Shown: positions 56,703 to 64,000 of the stretch, piece by piece | How the letters are laid out: every line of letters starts with the position of its first letter | Position numbering within the stretch: the first letter of the stretch is position 1 | From: Pacificoceanicola sp049803835 | GTDB taxonomy: Bacteria; Pseudomonadota; Alphaproteobacteria; Rhodobacterales; Rhodobacteraceae | NCBI RefSeq assembly: GCF_049803835.1 | Contig: NZ_JBNAGK010000003.1 | Coordinates: 62,001 to 126,000 of the forward strand | DNA: 64,000 nucleotides | Direction: 5' to 3' | Notes under the pieces: model-generated | The model's database searches: none | Told to the model about the DNA's origin: nothing | What the model saw: the letters and a program-made list of their open reading frames with translations, nothing else | Translations under genes and position numbers: made by a program

Positions 56703-57502
56703 CAGGAGCCGCCGGGCGCCTGCACCTTGGCGGCGCGTTTCTCCAGGAAGTCGCGCAGGCGCGCCTTGGCGTCGTCGGTCATGGTGGCGAGGCTGGCGAC
56801 CATGCTCTCGGTAAAGAGGCCGTCCTCGGAGGACATGTCGGCGATGCGGGGCAGGGCGTTGATGATCGCGTAATTGGTGAACTCCGCGTTCTGCGCCATG
56901 CGTTCGGCGATCTCCACCGCCTTGTCCAGCGCCTTGCCGTCTTCGGCGACATAGGTGACGCCGCCCCAGGCCTCCATGCCGGTCGCGTTCAGGACCCGCC
57001 CGGTCAGCATCATGTCGCCCATCCGTGCCGGGCCGATCAGCCGCGCGATGCGGACCGAACCGCCGCCGCCGACGAAGATGCCGCGCTGGCCCTCCGGAAG
57101 GGCGAAGAAAGCGGTGCCGTCGGCCACGCGGATCTGGGTGGAGGCGGCAAGTTCGAAGCCGCCGCCCACCGTCGCGCCGGTCAGCGCCGAGACAAAGGGA
57201 ATCGTGCCGCGTTCGATCAGGTCGAAGACCGCATGCCAGCGGCGCGAGCCTTTCACCGCTTCGAACAGCGGCTTTTCGGAATGTTCGGACAGGTCCAGCC
57301 CGGCGCAGAAATGCGGGCCGTGGCCGAAGATCACGCCAGCCTTGGCCTCCGACGAGGCGCGGGTGACGGCGTCGGCAATGGCCTCGACGAAGCGGTCAGA
57401 GATCGCGTTGCGCTTGGCCGGGCGGTTGAGACCGATCAGCGCAACCGTGCCGCGCAATTCGTAGGTGACGAGGCTTTCCGCCTCGCCTGTGCTCTGTGAC
57501 AT
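56702..57502 (-). CDS. Enoyl-CoA hydratase/isomerase (crotonase) family protein
   Basis: This 266-residue crotonase has the oxyanion pieces HGPHFCAGLDLSEH and ATVGGGFELAASTQIRVA, and the E in LPEGQRGIFVGGGGSVR. The second acidic residue used for hydration looks unusual, so a hydrolase or isomerase role is also possible. It heads the minus-strand operon with MarR, amidohydrolase and monooxygenase and is divergent from an acyl-CoA dehydrogenase, so these genes together may degrade an aromatic acid CoA thioester. The start ATG at 57502 is preferred. Confidence 0.9.
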   Translation of the reverse strand: MSQSTGEAESLVTYELRGTVALIGLNRPAKRNAISDRFVEAIADAVTRASSEAKAGVIFGHGPHFCAGLDLSEHSEKPLFEAVKGSRRWHAVFDLIERGTIPFVSALTGATVGGGFELAASTQIRVADGTAFFALPEGQRGIFVGGGGSVRIARLIGPARMGDMMLTGRVLNATGMEAWGGVTYVAEDGKALDKAVEIAERMAQNAEFTNYAIINALPRIADMSSEDGLFTESMVASLATMTDDAKARLRDFLEKRAAKVQAPGGS

Positions 57503-57543
57503 GTCTGTCCTCCCTCGGGCCGCGGTTCGTCTGCGGCCAATTC

Positions 57544-57559
57544 TGTTTCCTAGTAGACA
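57544..57559. promoter_or_regulatory. MarR-type operator candidate TGTTTCCTAGTAGACA
   Basis: The 16-base imperfect palindrome is centred on CTAG and lies between the divergent crotonase and acyl-CoA dehydrogenase genes, 42 bp upstream of the crotonase. MarR-family operators in aromatic pathways of alphaproteobacteria often have this shape. The rest of the 218-bp gap is unremarkable. Confidence 0.45.
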
Positions 57560-57720
57560 AATTTCGCGATTCGAGTCAACGTGCCGCGCAGGTTTGGCAG
57601 GGCAGGTCTGGCAGGGGAGGCGCTGCCGGCGTGGCGCGTGATGGGCATCCCTTGCAAGGTGGAGGCGGGCAAACGCGCTTTCCCCTCGCAATGGTGCGGC
57701 ACGGTACGGGGAGAGGCAAG

Positions 57721-59307
57721 ATGATCGAGACAATTGGCAAACTGCTTTGGGCGACACCGGGCTGGGCGGCTCAGGCCGACGGTGCCGGGCTGGACGAGGC
57801 GTCGGTGGCGCAAGTGCTCGAAGAGGCGGGCAAACTGGCGCGGGACGTGCTGGAGCCTTTGGCGAAGGTGGCCGATGAGGCCGGTTGCCGGGTCGAGGCG
57901 GGCCGGGTGAAGACCCCTGCCGGCTACCCCGAGACCTACCGTCGCCTGGGCGCGGATGGCTGGATCACCGCGGATCTGGACCCGGACTTGGGCGGCATGG
58001 GCTTGCCGGTGGCCTTGCATGTGGCGGCGAGCCTGCCGTTCGAGGGCGCGGCGCTGCCGTTCATGATGGCGCTCGGCTCCACCCGGGCCGGGGCGCACTG
58101 CCTGGCGGAACACGCGCCGGGGCTGCGCGAGGTCTGGTGTCCGAAGCTGGCGGAGGGGGAATGGTCGCTGACCATCTGCATCTCCGAGCCGGACGCGGGG
58201 TCCGACGTGGGTCGCATCCGCACGAAAGCGGCTCCAGATGGCGACGCATGGCGGCTCTCGGGCACGAAATGCTGGATCAGCTTCGGCGATCACGACATGG
58301 CGGCGCGCATCGGCCATCTGGCGCTGGCGCGGACCGGCACGGCGGAGGAGGGCACGCGCGGGCTGTCGCTGTTCCTTGTCCCGAACCTGACCGATGACGG
58401 CGCGGACAACGGTGTGCGGGTCGAGCGGATCGAGGAAAAGCTCGGCCTGCACGGCTCGCCCACCTGCGTGCTGCGTTTCGAGGAGTCGCAAGCCGTTATG
58501 ATCGGGGAGCCGGGGCGGGGCCTTGCGCAACTCTTTACCATGATCGAACTGATGCGTTTGCAGGTGGGCAGTCAGGGCGCGGGCGTGTCTTTGCGGTGCA
58601 ATGAACTGGCGCGCGGCTATGCGGCGGACCGCAAGCAGGGCGGCAAGCCGTCCGAAGCGCCGGTGCCGATCGACACCCATCCGGATGTGCAGCGGATGCT
58701 GGACAGCATCGAGGCGCAGGCGCTGGTTTCCACGGCGATGATGCTGGAAGCGGCGGTGGCCGTGGGGGCGAAGCGGACGGATTACGCGGCTTTCCTGCTG
58801 CCCTTGGCCAAGACCTTCTGCGGTGAGGGCGCACAGGAGGCGGCCTCGACCACCATTCAGGTGCTGGGCGGGGCAGGCTACACGCGGGAATGGCCGGCAG
58901 AACGGCTCTACCGCGATGCGCGAATCTGCACGATCTACGAGGGCACGACGGGGATGCAGGGGCAGGACTTCCTGTTCCGGCGGCTCTTGAAAGACGAGGG
59001 CGCGGGGCTTGCGACCTTTGCAGAGGCAATGCGGACGGAGCTGTCGCCCGGTGTCGGTCTGGAGCTTCTTTCGCGCCTCGAGGCGCTGTCGGAGACCGTC
59101 CGCGCGGGCGCACCGGGGGGCCAGATGGCGGCGGCGGACGGCTTTCTGCGGGCAGGCTGGGCCTGTGTCTCGGCCTGCCTCGCGGAACGGGTCAAGGCGC
59201 TCGGGTTCGAGGCACCCATGGCGCAGTACCTGGCGTTGGCCCCGGCGCGGTTCGCGCTGGCCGAGGCGCAGGTGATGCATGGCTTGGGTGAGGTGCCGAA
59301 TTCTTGA
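57721..59307 (+). CDS. Acyl-CoA dehydrogenase (large type)
   Basis: This 528-residue acyl-CoA dehydrogenase has an N-terminal helical part, the CISEPDAGSDVGRIRTKA substrate segment, GTKCWISFGDHDM and the catalytic YEG in RICTIYEGTTGMQGQDFL. It belongs to the same enlarged branch as the 592-residue gene at 13.9 kb but lacks some of its C-terminus. GAGAGG lies before the ATG. The stop codon TGA (59305-59307) lies inside the first stem of the double hairpin E. It is divergent from the MarR-controlled operon and probably shares its regulator. Confidence 0.93.
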   Translation: MIETIGKLLWATPGWAAQADGAGLDEASVAQVLEEAGKLARDVLEPLAKVADEAGCRVEAGRVKTPAGYPETYRRLGADGWITADLDPDLGGMGLPVALHVAASLPFEGAALPFMMALGSTRAGAHCLAEHAPGLREVWCPKLAEGEWSLTICISEPDAGSDVGRIRTKAAPDGDAWRLSGTKCWISFGDHDMAARIGHLALARTGTAEEGTRGLSLFLVPNLTDDGADNGVRVERIEEKLGLHGSPTCVLRFEESQAVMIGEPGRGLAQLFTMIELMRLQVGSQGAGVSLRCNELARGYAADRKQGGKPSEAPVPIDTHPDVQRMLDSIEAQALVSTAMMLEAAVAVGAKRTDYAAFLLPLAKTFCGEGAQEAASTTIQVLGGAGYTREWPAERLYRDARICTIYEGTTGMQGQDFLFRRLLKDEGAGLATFAEAMRTELSPGVGLELLSRLEALSETVRAGAPGGQMAAADGFLRAGWACVSACLAERVKALGFEAPMAQYLALAPARFALAEAQVMHGLGEVPNS

Positions 59308-59342
59308 AAAGAATTCGGACCGGATCCTTTGAAAGGATCCGG
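59296..59342. repeat. Double-hairpin element, copy E
   Basis: Stems 59296-59318 (arm CCGAATTCTT, loop GAA) and 59320-59342 (arm CCGGATCCTT, loop TGA), separated by A, then CACCCGG. Both stems are perfect. The acyl-CoA dehydrogenase stop lies inside the first. The SIMPL gene converges from the right (59354). The geometry equals copies A and B. Confidence 0.9.
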
Positions 59343-59353
59343 CACCCGGCGGC

Positions 59354-60043
59354 TCACTCCAGTCCGAACACCACCGTCACCCGGGCGTCCAGGCTGATTT
59401 CCCCGGCGGCGATCGGCACGCGCTTGGCCTCGGCGAAGGCGATGGGCATGTCGCGGCTCTGCACCATGGGCGTCGCGCTGTCGGTGATGGTCAGCACCGG
59501 CCCGAGCGTCACCCCCGCCGCCCCGGCGTAGAGTCGCGCCTTGGCCATGGCGTCGCGCACGGCGGCGCGGCGGGCTTCGTCCTGCAGCGGGCGCGGGTCC
59601 TGCACGTCGAAGCTCAGCCCCTGCAGGCTGTTGGCGCCGTCGTCCAGCACCGCCTGCAGCACGTCGCCGAGCTTGTCGAGATAGCGCACCCGCACCGTCA
59701 CAAGGTTGGTCGCCTCGTAGCCGTCCGGCTTGCGATCCCCGCTGACGCGGTCGTTGACCCAGCGCTCGCCCAGTTGCAGCGAACTGGTCTGCACGTCACG
59801 GGCGTCGATGCCGATCTCGGTCAGCCGGGCAAGGATGGCCTCGACGGTCTGCGACGTCTGGTTCATCGCGCCCGTGGCGGTCTCGTCCACCGCCTGTGCC
59901 CCGAGGGTGATCTGGGCCATGTCGGGCGCAGCCGTCACCGTGCCCTCCCCGGAGACGGTCAGGCTGCGGACCGGGGTGTCCTGCGCGGGCAGAAGCGTCG
60001 GAATCGACAGGAACAGGGCGGTAACAAGGGCGGGGCGCAGCAT
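59354..60043 (-). CDS. SIMPL (DUF541) domain protein, exported
   Basis: This 229-residue protein has a signal peptide (MLRPALVTALFLSIPTLLPA, then QDTP) and the SIMPL/DUF541 domain: RSLTVSGEGTVTAAPDMAQITLGAQA, TEIGIDARDVQTSSLQLGERW, YEATNLVTVRVRYLDKLGDVLQAVLDDGANSLQGLSFDV and the conserved RDAMAKARLYAGAAGVTLG. The function of the family in the periplasm is unclear. It is divergent from the 1023-residue gene and converges with the acyl-CoA dehydrogenase. Confidence 0.92.
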   Translation of the reverse strand: MLRPALVTALFLSIPTLLPAQDTPVRSLTVSGEGTVTAAPDMAQITLGAQAVDETATGAMNQTSQTVEAILARLTEIGIDARDVQTSSLQLGERWVNDRVSGDRKPDGYEATNLVTVRVRYLDKLGDVLQAVLDDGANSLQGLSFDVQDPRPLQDEARRAAVRDAMAKARLYAGAAGVTLGPVLTITDSATPMVQSRDMPIAFAEAKRVPIAAGEISLDARVTVVFGLE

Positions 60044-60181
60044 GGCGGGGTTCTCCGGTCTGGCGTTGCAGGGCGTGTGTCGAATGTCGGTCGACGCGGG
60101 CCGTCCTGCAAGCCTTCGGCTCGGCTTTTCTTTTCCTCGGCAAAAGCTTGCTCTATACTGTGCGCTTACAGGAAATTGACT

Positions 60182-60198
60182 CCCGCAGGCCCTGCGGG
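60182..60198 (+). promoter_or_regulatory. Hairpin in the leader of the GspL/GspC-like gene
   Basis: CCCGCAG-GCC-CTGCGGG is a perfect 7-bp stem that ends 17 bases before the ATG at 60216. It may affect translation. No obvious Shine-Dalgarno sequence stands between it and the start except GGTAGAGA. Confidence 0.4.
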
Positions 60199-60215
60199 AC
60201 TGGTAGAGACGCTGC

Positions 60216-63200
60216 ATGGTACCTGATTTTGCACTGTCCCTTTCCTTCGAAGGCATCGCCCTGCTGCGCCATGTGAATGGCCGCTGGGCCTGCATTGACG
60301 AGGTCGCGCTCGACGTTCCCGATCTTGACGGGGCGGTCAATGCGTTGCGCGACCGGGCGCTGGCGCTCGACCCGGAGGGCGAAAAGGTCGTTCTGGTGAT
60401 CCCGAACGAACAGATCCGCTATCTCGACGCGCCCGATCCCGGCGACGACGCCGCGGCGCGGGAGGCGGCGGTGCGCCGTGCGCTGGAAGGGGCGACGCCC
60501 TACGAGGTGAAGGATCTGGTCTTTGACCACGTGGCGGACCGGGGCCGGCTGCGGATCGCGGCGGTGGCCCGCGAAACGCTTGACGAAGCAGAGGCATTTG
60601 CCGCGACGCATGGTTTTGCCGGGGTCAGCCACGCGGCGATTGCGCCGGACGGGGCGTTCCGGGGCGCGGTGCATTTCGGCAAGGTGAAGGGTTGGAAGGG
60701 CCGCACCCGGCGGCTGCCCGCGGCGATGGTGATCGCCGAGGCGGACGAGGCGGCACTGACGCCGAAGGCCGTGGCGGCGCCGGAGCCAGACCGGCAGGCG
60801 GCCCTGGATTTCGCGGCAGAGGAAACGGTCGCGACTCCGCCGCAGTGGGATGAGCCGGAGCCGGTTGCGGAGTCCGCGCCCGTCGATGAGCCAAAGCCCG
60901 AGCCGGTTGCCCCGCAGGAGGCAGAGCCGGTGGCAGAAGGCCAACCGGACCCCGCGCCGAAGGTCGAGCCAACGCCGGAACCGGCTGTGGCTGCCGATAA
61001 GACACCGGACCCCGTGCCCGTGCCCGCGCCGACAGCGGACGCTGCGGAAGAAGAGCAGGCACCCGTGGCCCCGGCCGCCGCGCTGACGCCGGGCGATCCC
61101 GATGCCGGGGCGGGGCTGTATTTCTCGACGATTCGCGCGGCCTTGGCGGAGGAAGAGCGGATTGCCCCGCCGTTGCAGGCTCCGCGTGCCGAGCACAAGC
61201 CGCGTTTCACACCGATGGCTGCCGACGCCGCGACGGCGGAGCCTGCGCCAGCCGCGCAGTCCCCGCAAGCGCCCGCCCAAGCCCCTGTGGAAAAGCCGCA
61301 GGCCGACGCTGCGCCGGAGGCCGGTGCAACTCCGAAGCCTGACGCCGCGCCGAAAGCCGACGCGCCTTTGACCGCTCGGGAGCGGGCCATCGCGCTGGCG
61401 TCGCGGGTGCCCGGCGCGGCGGAGGATACCGACAGCACGGCGGAGCCGACGCTGCCGAAACCGCAGCCGCCGATCAAGCCGGCGGGTGTGACCGAGGGCA
61501 CGCTGGAAGCTGGTGAGGCTGCGGCGCGCAAGCCCGGCGCTGCCGCTGCCGCGATGCGCTTCCTGTCCTCGCGCCGCAAGGGCAAGGCCACCGAGGCAGA
61601 TCCCCGGACCCGCCGGGTGCCGAACCTCGGCTTCGGCAAGGCGGGCCCGGCGCAGGACGAGGCCGCCCCGGTCCTCTCGGCCAAGCCTTTCCCCAAGGCT
61701 CCGGACCCGCAGGTGGCCGCCGGGCCGACGCTGACCGCGCCGCCGGCCGATCCGGGTATTCCAGTGACCGCAAAGGCTCCGGTGGCCGCCCCGGCGGCAC
61801 AAACCACGGGGGCGCCAACGACCGGTGCCCTTGCAGGCGTTGCCGCACGCCGGGTGGTGGATGCGCCGCAGAAAGCGCCGCCCGCGCCGCCGATGCCCGC
61901 AGGCATGGGCCGCGCGGTGACCGCCCAGACCGAAGCCGAGCGCATGACCATCTTCGGCGCGCGCGGGCAGGAGATCGGCGGCAAGCCCCGGTTCCTCGGG
62001 CTGATGCTCACCGCGACCTTGCTGCTGTTCCTCGCCGGGGTTGCCGCCTGGGCGTCGGTCTTCATGCAGGACGGCCTCGCCAGCCTGTTTCGCTCGGAGC
62101 CGCCCGCCGAAGCCATCGCCAGCCTGCCCGAGGTCAGTGCCCCGATCCGCAGCCCCGATGCGCAGACCGAGACGGCGCTGAGCCCCGCGCCCGCCGACAC
62201 CACCGTCGCGGAGGAGGAGGACGAGGACGTTCAGCTTGCCGCGCTGGAAACCGCCGACGACGTGACGCAGCAACCGCGCCCGCCGCTGGCGCAGCCGGTC
62301 GAGCCGCAGCTGCTGAGCCCGGAAGAGGCCGCCGCGACCTATGCGGCGACCGGCTTCTGGCTGCGCGCGCCGACACCGCCGATGACCCCGCCGGAGGACA
62401 GTGTGGCGGACGTCTATGCCGCCTCCATCGACCCGGCGGTGATGTCGTCCGACGCCGTCGCCCTGCCGGAGGCCCAGGACATCGGGCCGGAATACGCGAT
62501 GCTGGACCCGGGTCTGCCGCCGCCCGCGGGCATGACCTTCGACTTCGACCAGCGTGACCTGATCCGCGCGACGCCCGAGGGGGCGCTGACGCCGGATGGC
62601 CTGCGCATCTTCACCGGGCGTCCGCCGGTGATCCCGCCGCTGCGCGGTCAGACCCGGGTGCCCGAGGCCGCCGCGCCAGAGGCGCAGGTGGACAACCCGC
62701 TGAGCCGCACGCGTCCGGAAGCCCGCCCCGACGACATCGTCGAGCAGCAGGAACGCGCCACGCAGACCGGCCTCTCCAACGCCGAGCTCGCCGCGATGCG
62801 TCCGGTCATGCGGCCGCGCACCGAGCAGGAGGAGGCTGTCGCGGAGGAGCCGGACAGCCCGGCCACCGACCAGGCCGTGACCGCCTCGCTGGTGCCGGTG
62901 ACCCGGCCGCGCAACATGGAAGCCATCGTCGAACGCGCCCGGCAGGCCGCCCCGCCGGAGGTGATCCAGGAGGAGGACGCGCCGGTGCGGACCGCCTCCG
63001 CCACCGCCATCGCGCCGCGCACGGTGCAGCCGAGCGGGCCGACCGGAGGCAGCGTGGCGCGGAATGCGACAGTTTCCAACGCGATCAACCTGAGCAAGGT
63101 CAGCCTGATCGGCATTTACGGCACGCCCTCCAACCGCCGCGCCCTGATCCGCCTGCCAAGTGGCAGCTACAAGAAGGTGAAGGTCGGTGACAGCATCGAC

Positions 63201-63287
63201 GGGGGCCGCGTTGCGGCCATCGGCGAGAGCGAGCTGCGGTATACGAAGAGCGGCCGCAATGTGCTGCTGAAGATGCCGCGCGGCTGA
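60216..63287 (+). CDS. Membrane protein with GspL-like N-terminus and GspC/PilP-like C-terminus
   Basis: This 1023-residue protein has an N-terminal domain (about 1-175: FALSLSFEGIALLRHVNGRWACI, VVLVIPNEQIRYLDAP, REAAVRRALEGATPYEVKDLVFDH) like the actin-like cytoplasmic half of GspL/PilM. Then comes a long Pro/Ala/Glu-rich disordered stretch (about 190-590), one membrane helix (about 592-617, LMLTATLLLFLAGVAAW), another disordered stretch and a C-terminal domain (about 955-1023: VSLIGIYGTPSNRRALIRLPSG, VGDSIDGGRVAAIGESEL) like the beta domain of GspC/PilP. It may be a one-chain link in a pilus or secretion assembly. No other gsp gene is present. Relatives in Rhodobacterales are usually called hypothetical. 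Confidence 0.8.
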   Translation: MVPDFALSLSFEGIALLRHVNGRWACIDEVALDVPDLDGAVNALRDRALALDPEGEKVVLVIPNEQIRYLDAPDPGDDAAAREAAVRRALEGATPYEVKDLVFDHVADRGRLRIAAVARETLDEAEAFAATHGFAGVSHAAIAPDGAFRGAVHFGKVKGWKGRTRRLPAAMVIAEADEAALTPKAVAAPEPDRQAALDFAAEETVATPPQWDEPEPVAESAPVDEPKPEPVAPQEAEPVAEGQPDPAPKVEPTPEPAVAADKTPDPVPVPAPTADAAEEEQAPVAPAAALTPGDPDAGAGLYFSTIRAALAEEERIAPPLQAPRAEHKPRFTPMAADAATAEPAPAAQSPQAPAQAPVEKPQADAAPEAGATPKPDAAPKADAPLTARERAIALASRVPGAAEDTDSTAEPTLPKPQPPIKPAGVTEGTLEAGEAAARKPGAAAAAMRFLSSRRKGKATEADPRTRRVPNLGFGKAGPAQDEAAPVLSAKPFPKAPDPQVAAGPTLTAPPADPGIPVTAKAPVAAPAAQTTGAPTTGALAGVAARRVVDAPQKAPPAPPMPAGMGRAVTAQTEAERMTIFGARGQEIGGKPRFLGLMLTATLLLFLAGVAAWASVFMQDGLASLFRSEPPAEAIASLPEVSAPIRSPDAQTETALSPAPADTTVAEEEDEDVQLAALETADDVTQQPRPPLAQPVEPQLLSPEEAAATYAATGFWLRAPTPPMTPPEDSVADVYAASIDPAVMSSDAVALPEAQDIGPEYAMLDPGLPPPAGMTFDFDQRDLIRATPEGALTPDGLRIFTGRPPVIPPLRGQTRVPEAAAPEAQVDNPLSRTRPEARPDDIVEQQERATQTGLSNAELAAMRPVMRPRTEQEEAVAEEPDSPATDQAVTASLVPVTRPRNMEAIVERARQAAPPEVIQEEDAPVRTASATAIAPRTVQPSGPTGGSVARNATVSNAINLSKVSLIGIYGTPSNRRALIRLPSGSYKKVKVGDSIDGGRVAAIGESELRYTKSGRNVLLKMPRG

Positions 63288-63320
63288 CGACGGGTCCTGC
63301 GTCTCTGACAATCGCGCCGC

Positions 63321-63341
63321 CGGGGGCGTTCAAGGCCCCCG
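63321..63341. terminator. Hairpin between convergent genes
   Basis: CGGGGGC-GTTCAAG-GCCCCCG (7-bp stem) lies between the 1023-residue protein's stop and the acyltransferase stop. There is no long T-run; it may act in both directions. Confidence 0.6.
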
Positions 63342-63350
63342 AACGTGCTT

Positions 63351-63980
63351 CTACACCCGATCCAGCTGCGCCTGCACCGCCTCGAAATACGCGCCGAGGT
63401 GCTCGCCGTCGACCAGGGCGTGGTGCACCTGGATCGCCATGGCCATGCGCCAGCCGTTCCCTTCCGGCACGATCTTGCCCCAGCTGACCCGGGGGATGCA
63501 GTCTTCGGCATGGGGCAGGGCGTTGTCGAGAGCGGTGAAATCCAGCCACGGCAGGCAGGAGACGAAGGCCACCGCGTCGTCGTTGTCGCCGAGCACCGGG
63601 TTCAGCCCGTCGGCCACGCGGGCCTCGGCCATGCGGCGCTGCGCCTCCGCATCGAAGGTCGGGAAATCCGGATCATACGGCACGTACCCGTAATTGAACC
63701 CGCCCCCCGCCCGCGGCACCGGCATCGACAGGAACAACCGGTCATGGCGGACCACCGTATCGCCGCGAAACCGCATGCACAGCTCCGGCACCGCGTGCAG
63801 CCCTGCGCCGATGGCAAAGAGGCAGGCGCGGTAGGGCGACAGCCCCTCCGCCTTGCGGGGCATCACCCGAGACAGATCGAGCCGCACGGTCACCGCGTAA
63901 TGCGGCCGCTCGAAGCTGCGGAAGAAGCGGAACTGCGCGGTGCGCGGCCAGGAGGTGAGATCGACGGGATGTTCTGTCAT
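63351..63980 (-). CDS. Chloramphenicol-acetyltransferase-like acyltransferase
   Basis: This 209-residue protein has the CAT fold and the catalytic HHxxxDG motif (IQVHHALVDGEHL) near the C-terminus. The N-terminus RTAQFRFFRSFERPHYAVTVRLDLS and SMPVPRAGGGFNYGYVPYDPDF agree with CatA-type enzymes, which transfer acetyl from acetyl-CoA. It could detoxify chloramphenicol or act on another alcohol; proof needs testing. It is the last gene of the window and converges with the 1023-residue gene. Confidence 0.88.
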   Translation of the reverse strand: MTEHPVDLTSWPRTAQFRFFRSFERPHYAVTVRLDLSRVMPRKAEGLSPYRACLFAIGAGLHAVPELCMRFRGDTVVRHDRLFLSMPVPRAGGGFNYGYVPYDPDFPTFDAEAQRRMAEARVADGLNPVLGDNDDAVAFVSCLPWLDFTALDNALPHAEDCIPRVSWGKIVPEGNGWRMAMAIQVHHALVDGEHLGAYFEAVQAQLDRV

Positions 63981-64000
63981 GACGCGGACCCTACAGCGTT

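Noticed and set aside
60153..63311. Minus-strand frame of about 1050 codons opposite the GspL/GspC-like gene
   Set aside because: Plus-strand frame has domains at both ends and a membrane helix; the reverse frame is compositionally nonsense.
1..64000. tRNA, rRNA or insertion sequence genes
   Set aside because: None were recognised by eye; short tRNA genes could be missed without a covariance search.

Overview
The window looks like a chromosomal stretch from an alphaproteobacterium of the Roseobacter group (Rhodobacterales). This rests on the high GC content, the gene families (DUF4170 next to kdtA, DUF2237, YchF, a GspL/GspC-like fusion, class I PPK2, paired MerR genes next to acyl-CoA dehydrogenases), and a GGTATTTG..ACCAAGAAG intergenic motif that I recall from this group. 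No rRNA, tRNA, CRISPR array or complete insertion sequence was seen. Almost all of the sequence is explained by about 60 genes in compact operons.

Layout. 1-3.8 kb: a sugar-uptake edge (ABC solute-binding protein with a LacI regulator and three tandem operator-like palindromes), a SorC regulator, a small ORF and a YCII protein. 3.8-17 kb: a fatty-acid degradation block with FadB/J, a cupin-NTF2 protein, a double NTF2 protein, thiolase, GST, two acyl-CoA dehydrogenases, two MerR regulators, and a RidA/WYL-regulator divergent pair. 17-23.4 kb: two coupled hotdog thioesterases, a MATE exporter, trpB, DUF2237, pth and rplY. 23.6-25.2 kb: one compositionally foreign gene with a PD-(D/E)XK nuclease-like C-terminus. 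25.2-31.1 kb: lldD behind an LldR/FadR-like operator, an H-NOX/hybrid histidine kinase pair, trpA, an NAD-dependent epimerase and cytochrome c556. 31.2-36.3 kb: PPK2, a second MATE exporter, YchF and a SLAC1-like anion channel. 36.4-41.9 kb: a histidine kinase, a single-domain response regulator and a REC-cyclase, transcribed away from a two-gene operon encoding a pepsin-type aspartic protease and an avidin-like protein. 42-50.5 kb: lpxK-kdtA-DUF4170, cysQ, pmbA, rbfA with a coupled phosphodiester glycosidase, dapB, a family-3 solute-binding protein and a P-loop kinase. 51-53.8 kb: a repeat-rich LamG-LamG-PIG-L protein and a CBS protein. 54-59.3 kb: an inferred aromatic or acyl-CoA catabolic operon with a MarR regulator, divergent from another acyl-CoA dehydrogenase. 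59.3-64 kb: a SIMPL protein, a 1023-residue GspL/GspC-like membrane protein and a CAT-like acyltransferase.

The two observations I rate highest are these. First, the pepsin/avidin-like operon: the protease keeps both catalytic Asp motifs, the flap Tyr and the pepsin Cys pair but has no signal peptide, the partner keeps several biotin-pocket positions, and a kinase/REC/cyclase operon lies divergently next to it. Second, a dispersed family of intergenic double hairpins at 29.6, 41.9, 46.9, 55.3 and 59.3 kb. The stems differ in sequence from copy to copy, yet the geometry (10-bp stem, about 3-nt loop, 1-nt spacer, second 10-bp stem, then a GC-rich tail) is kept, including an arm-ending CTT/AAG pattern. 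Single-hairpin relatives occur at 32.2 and 36.4 kb.
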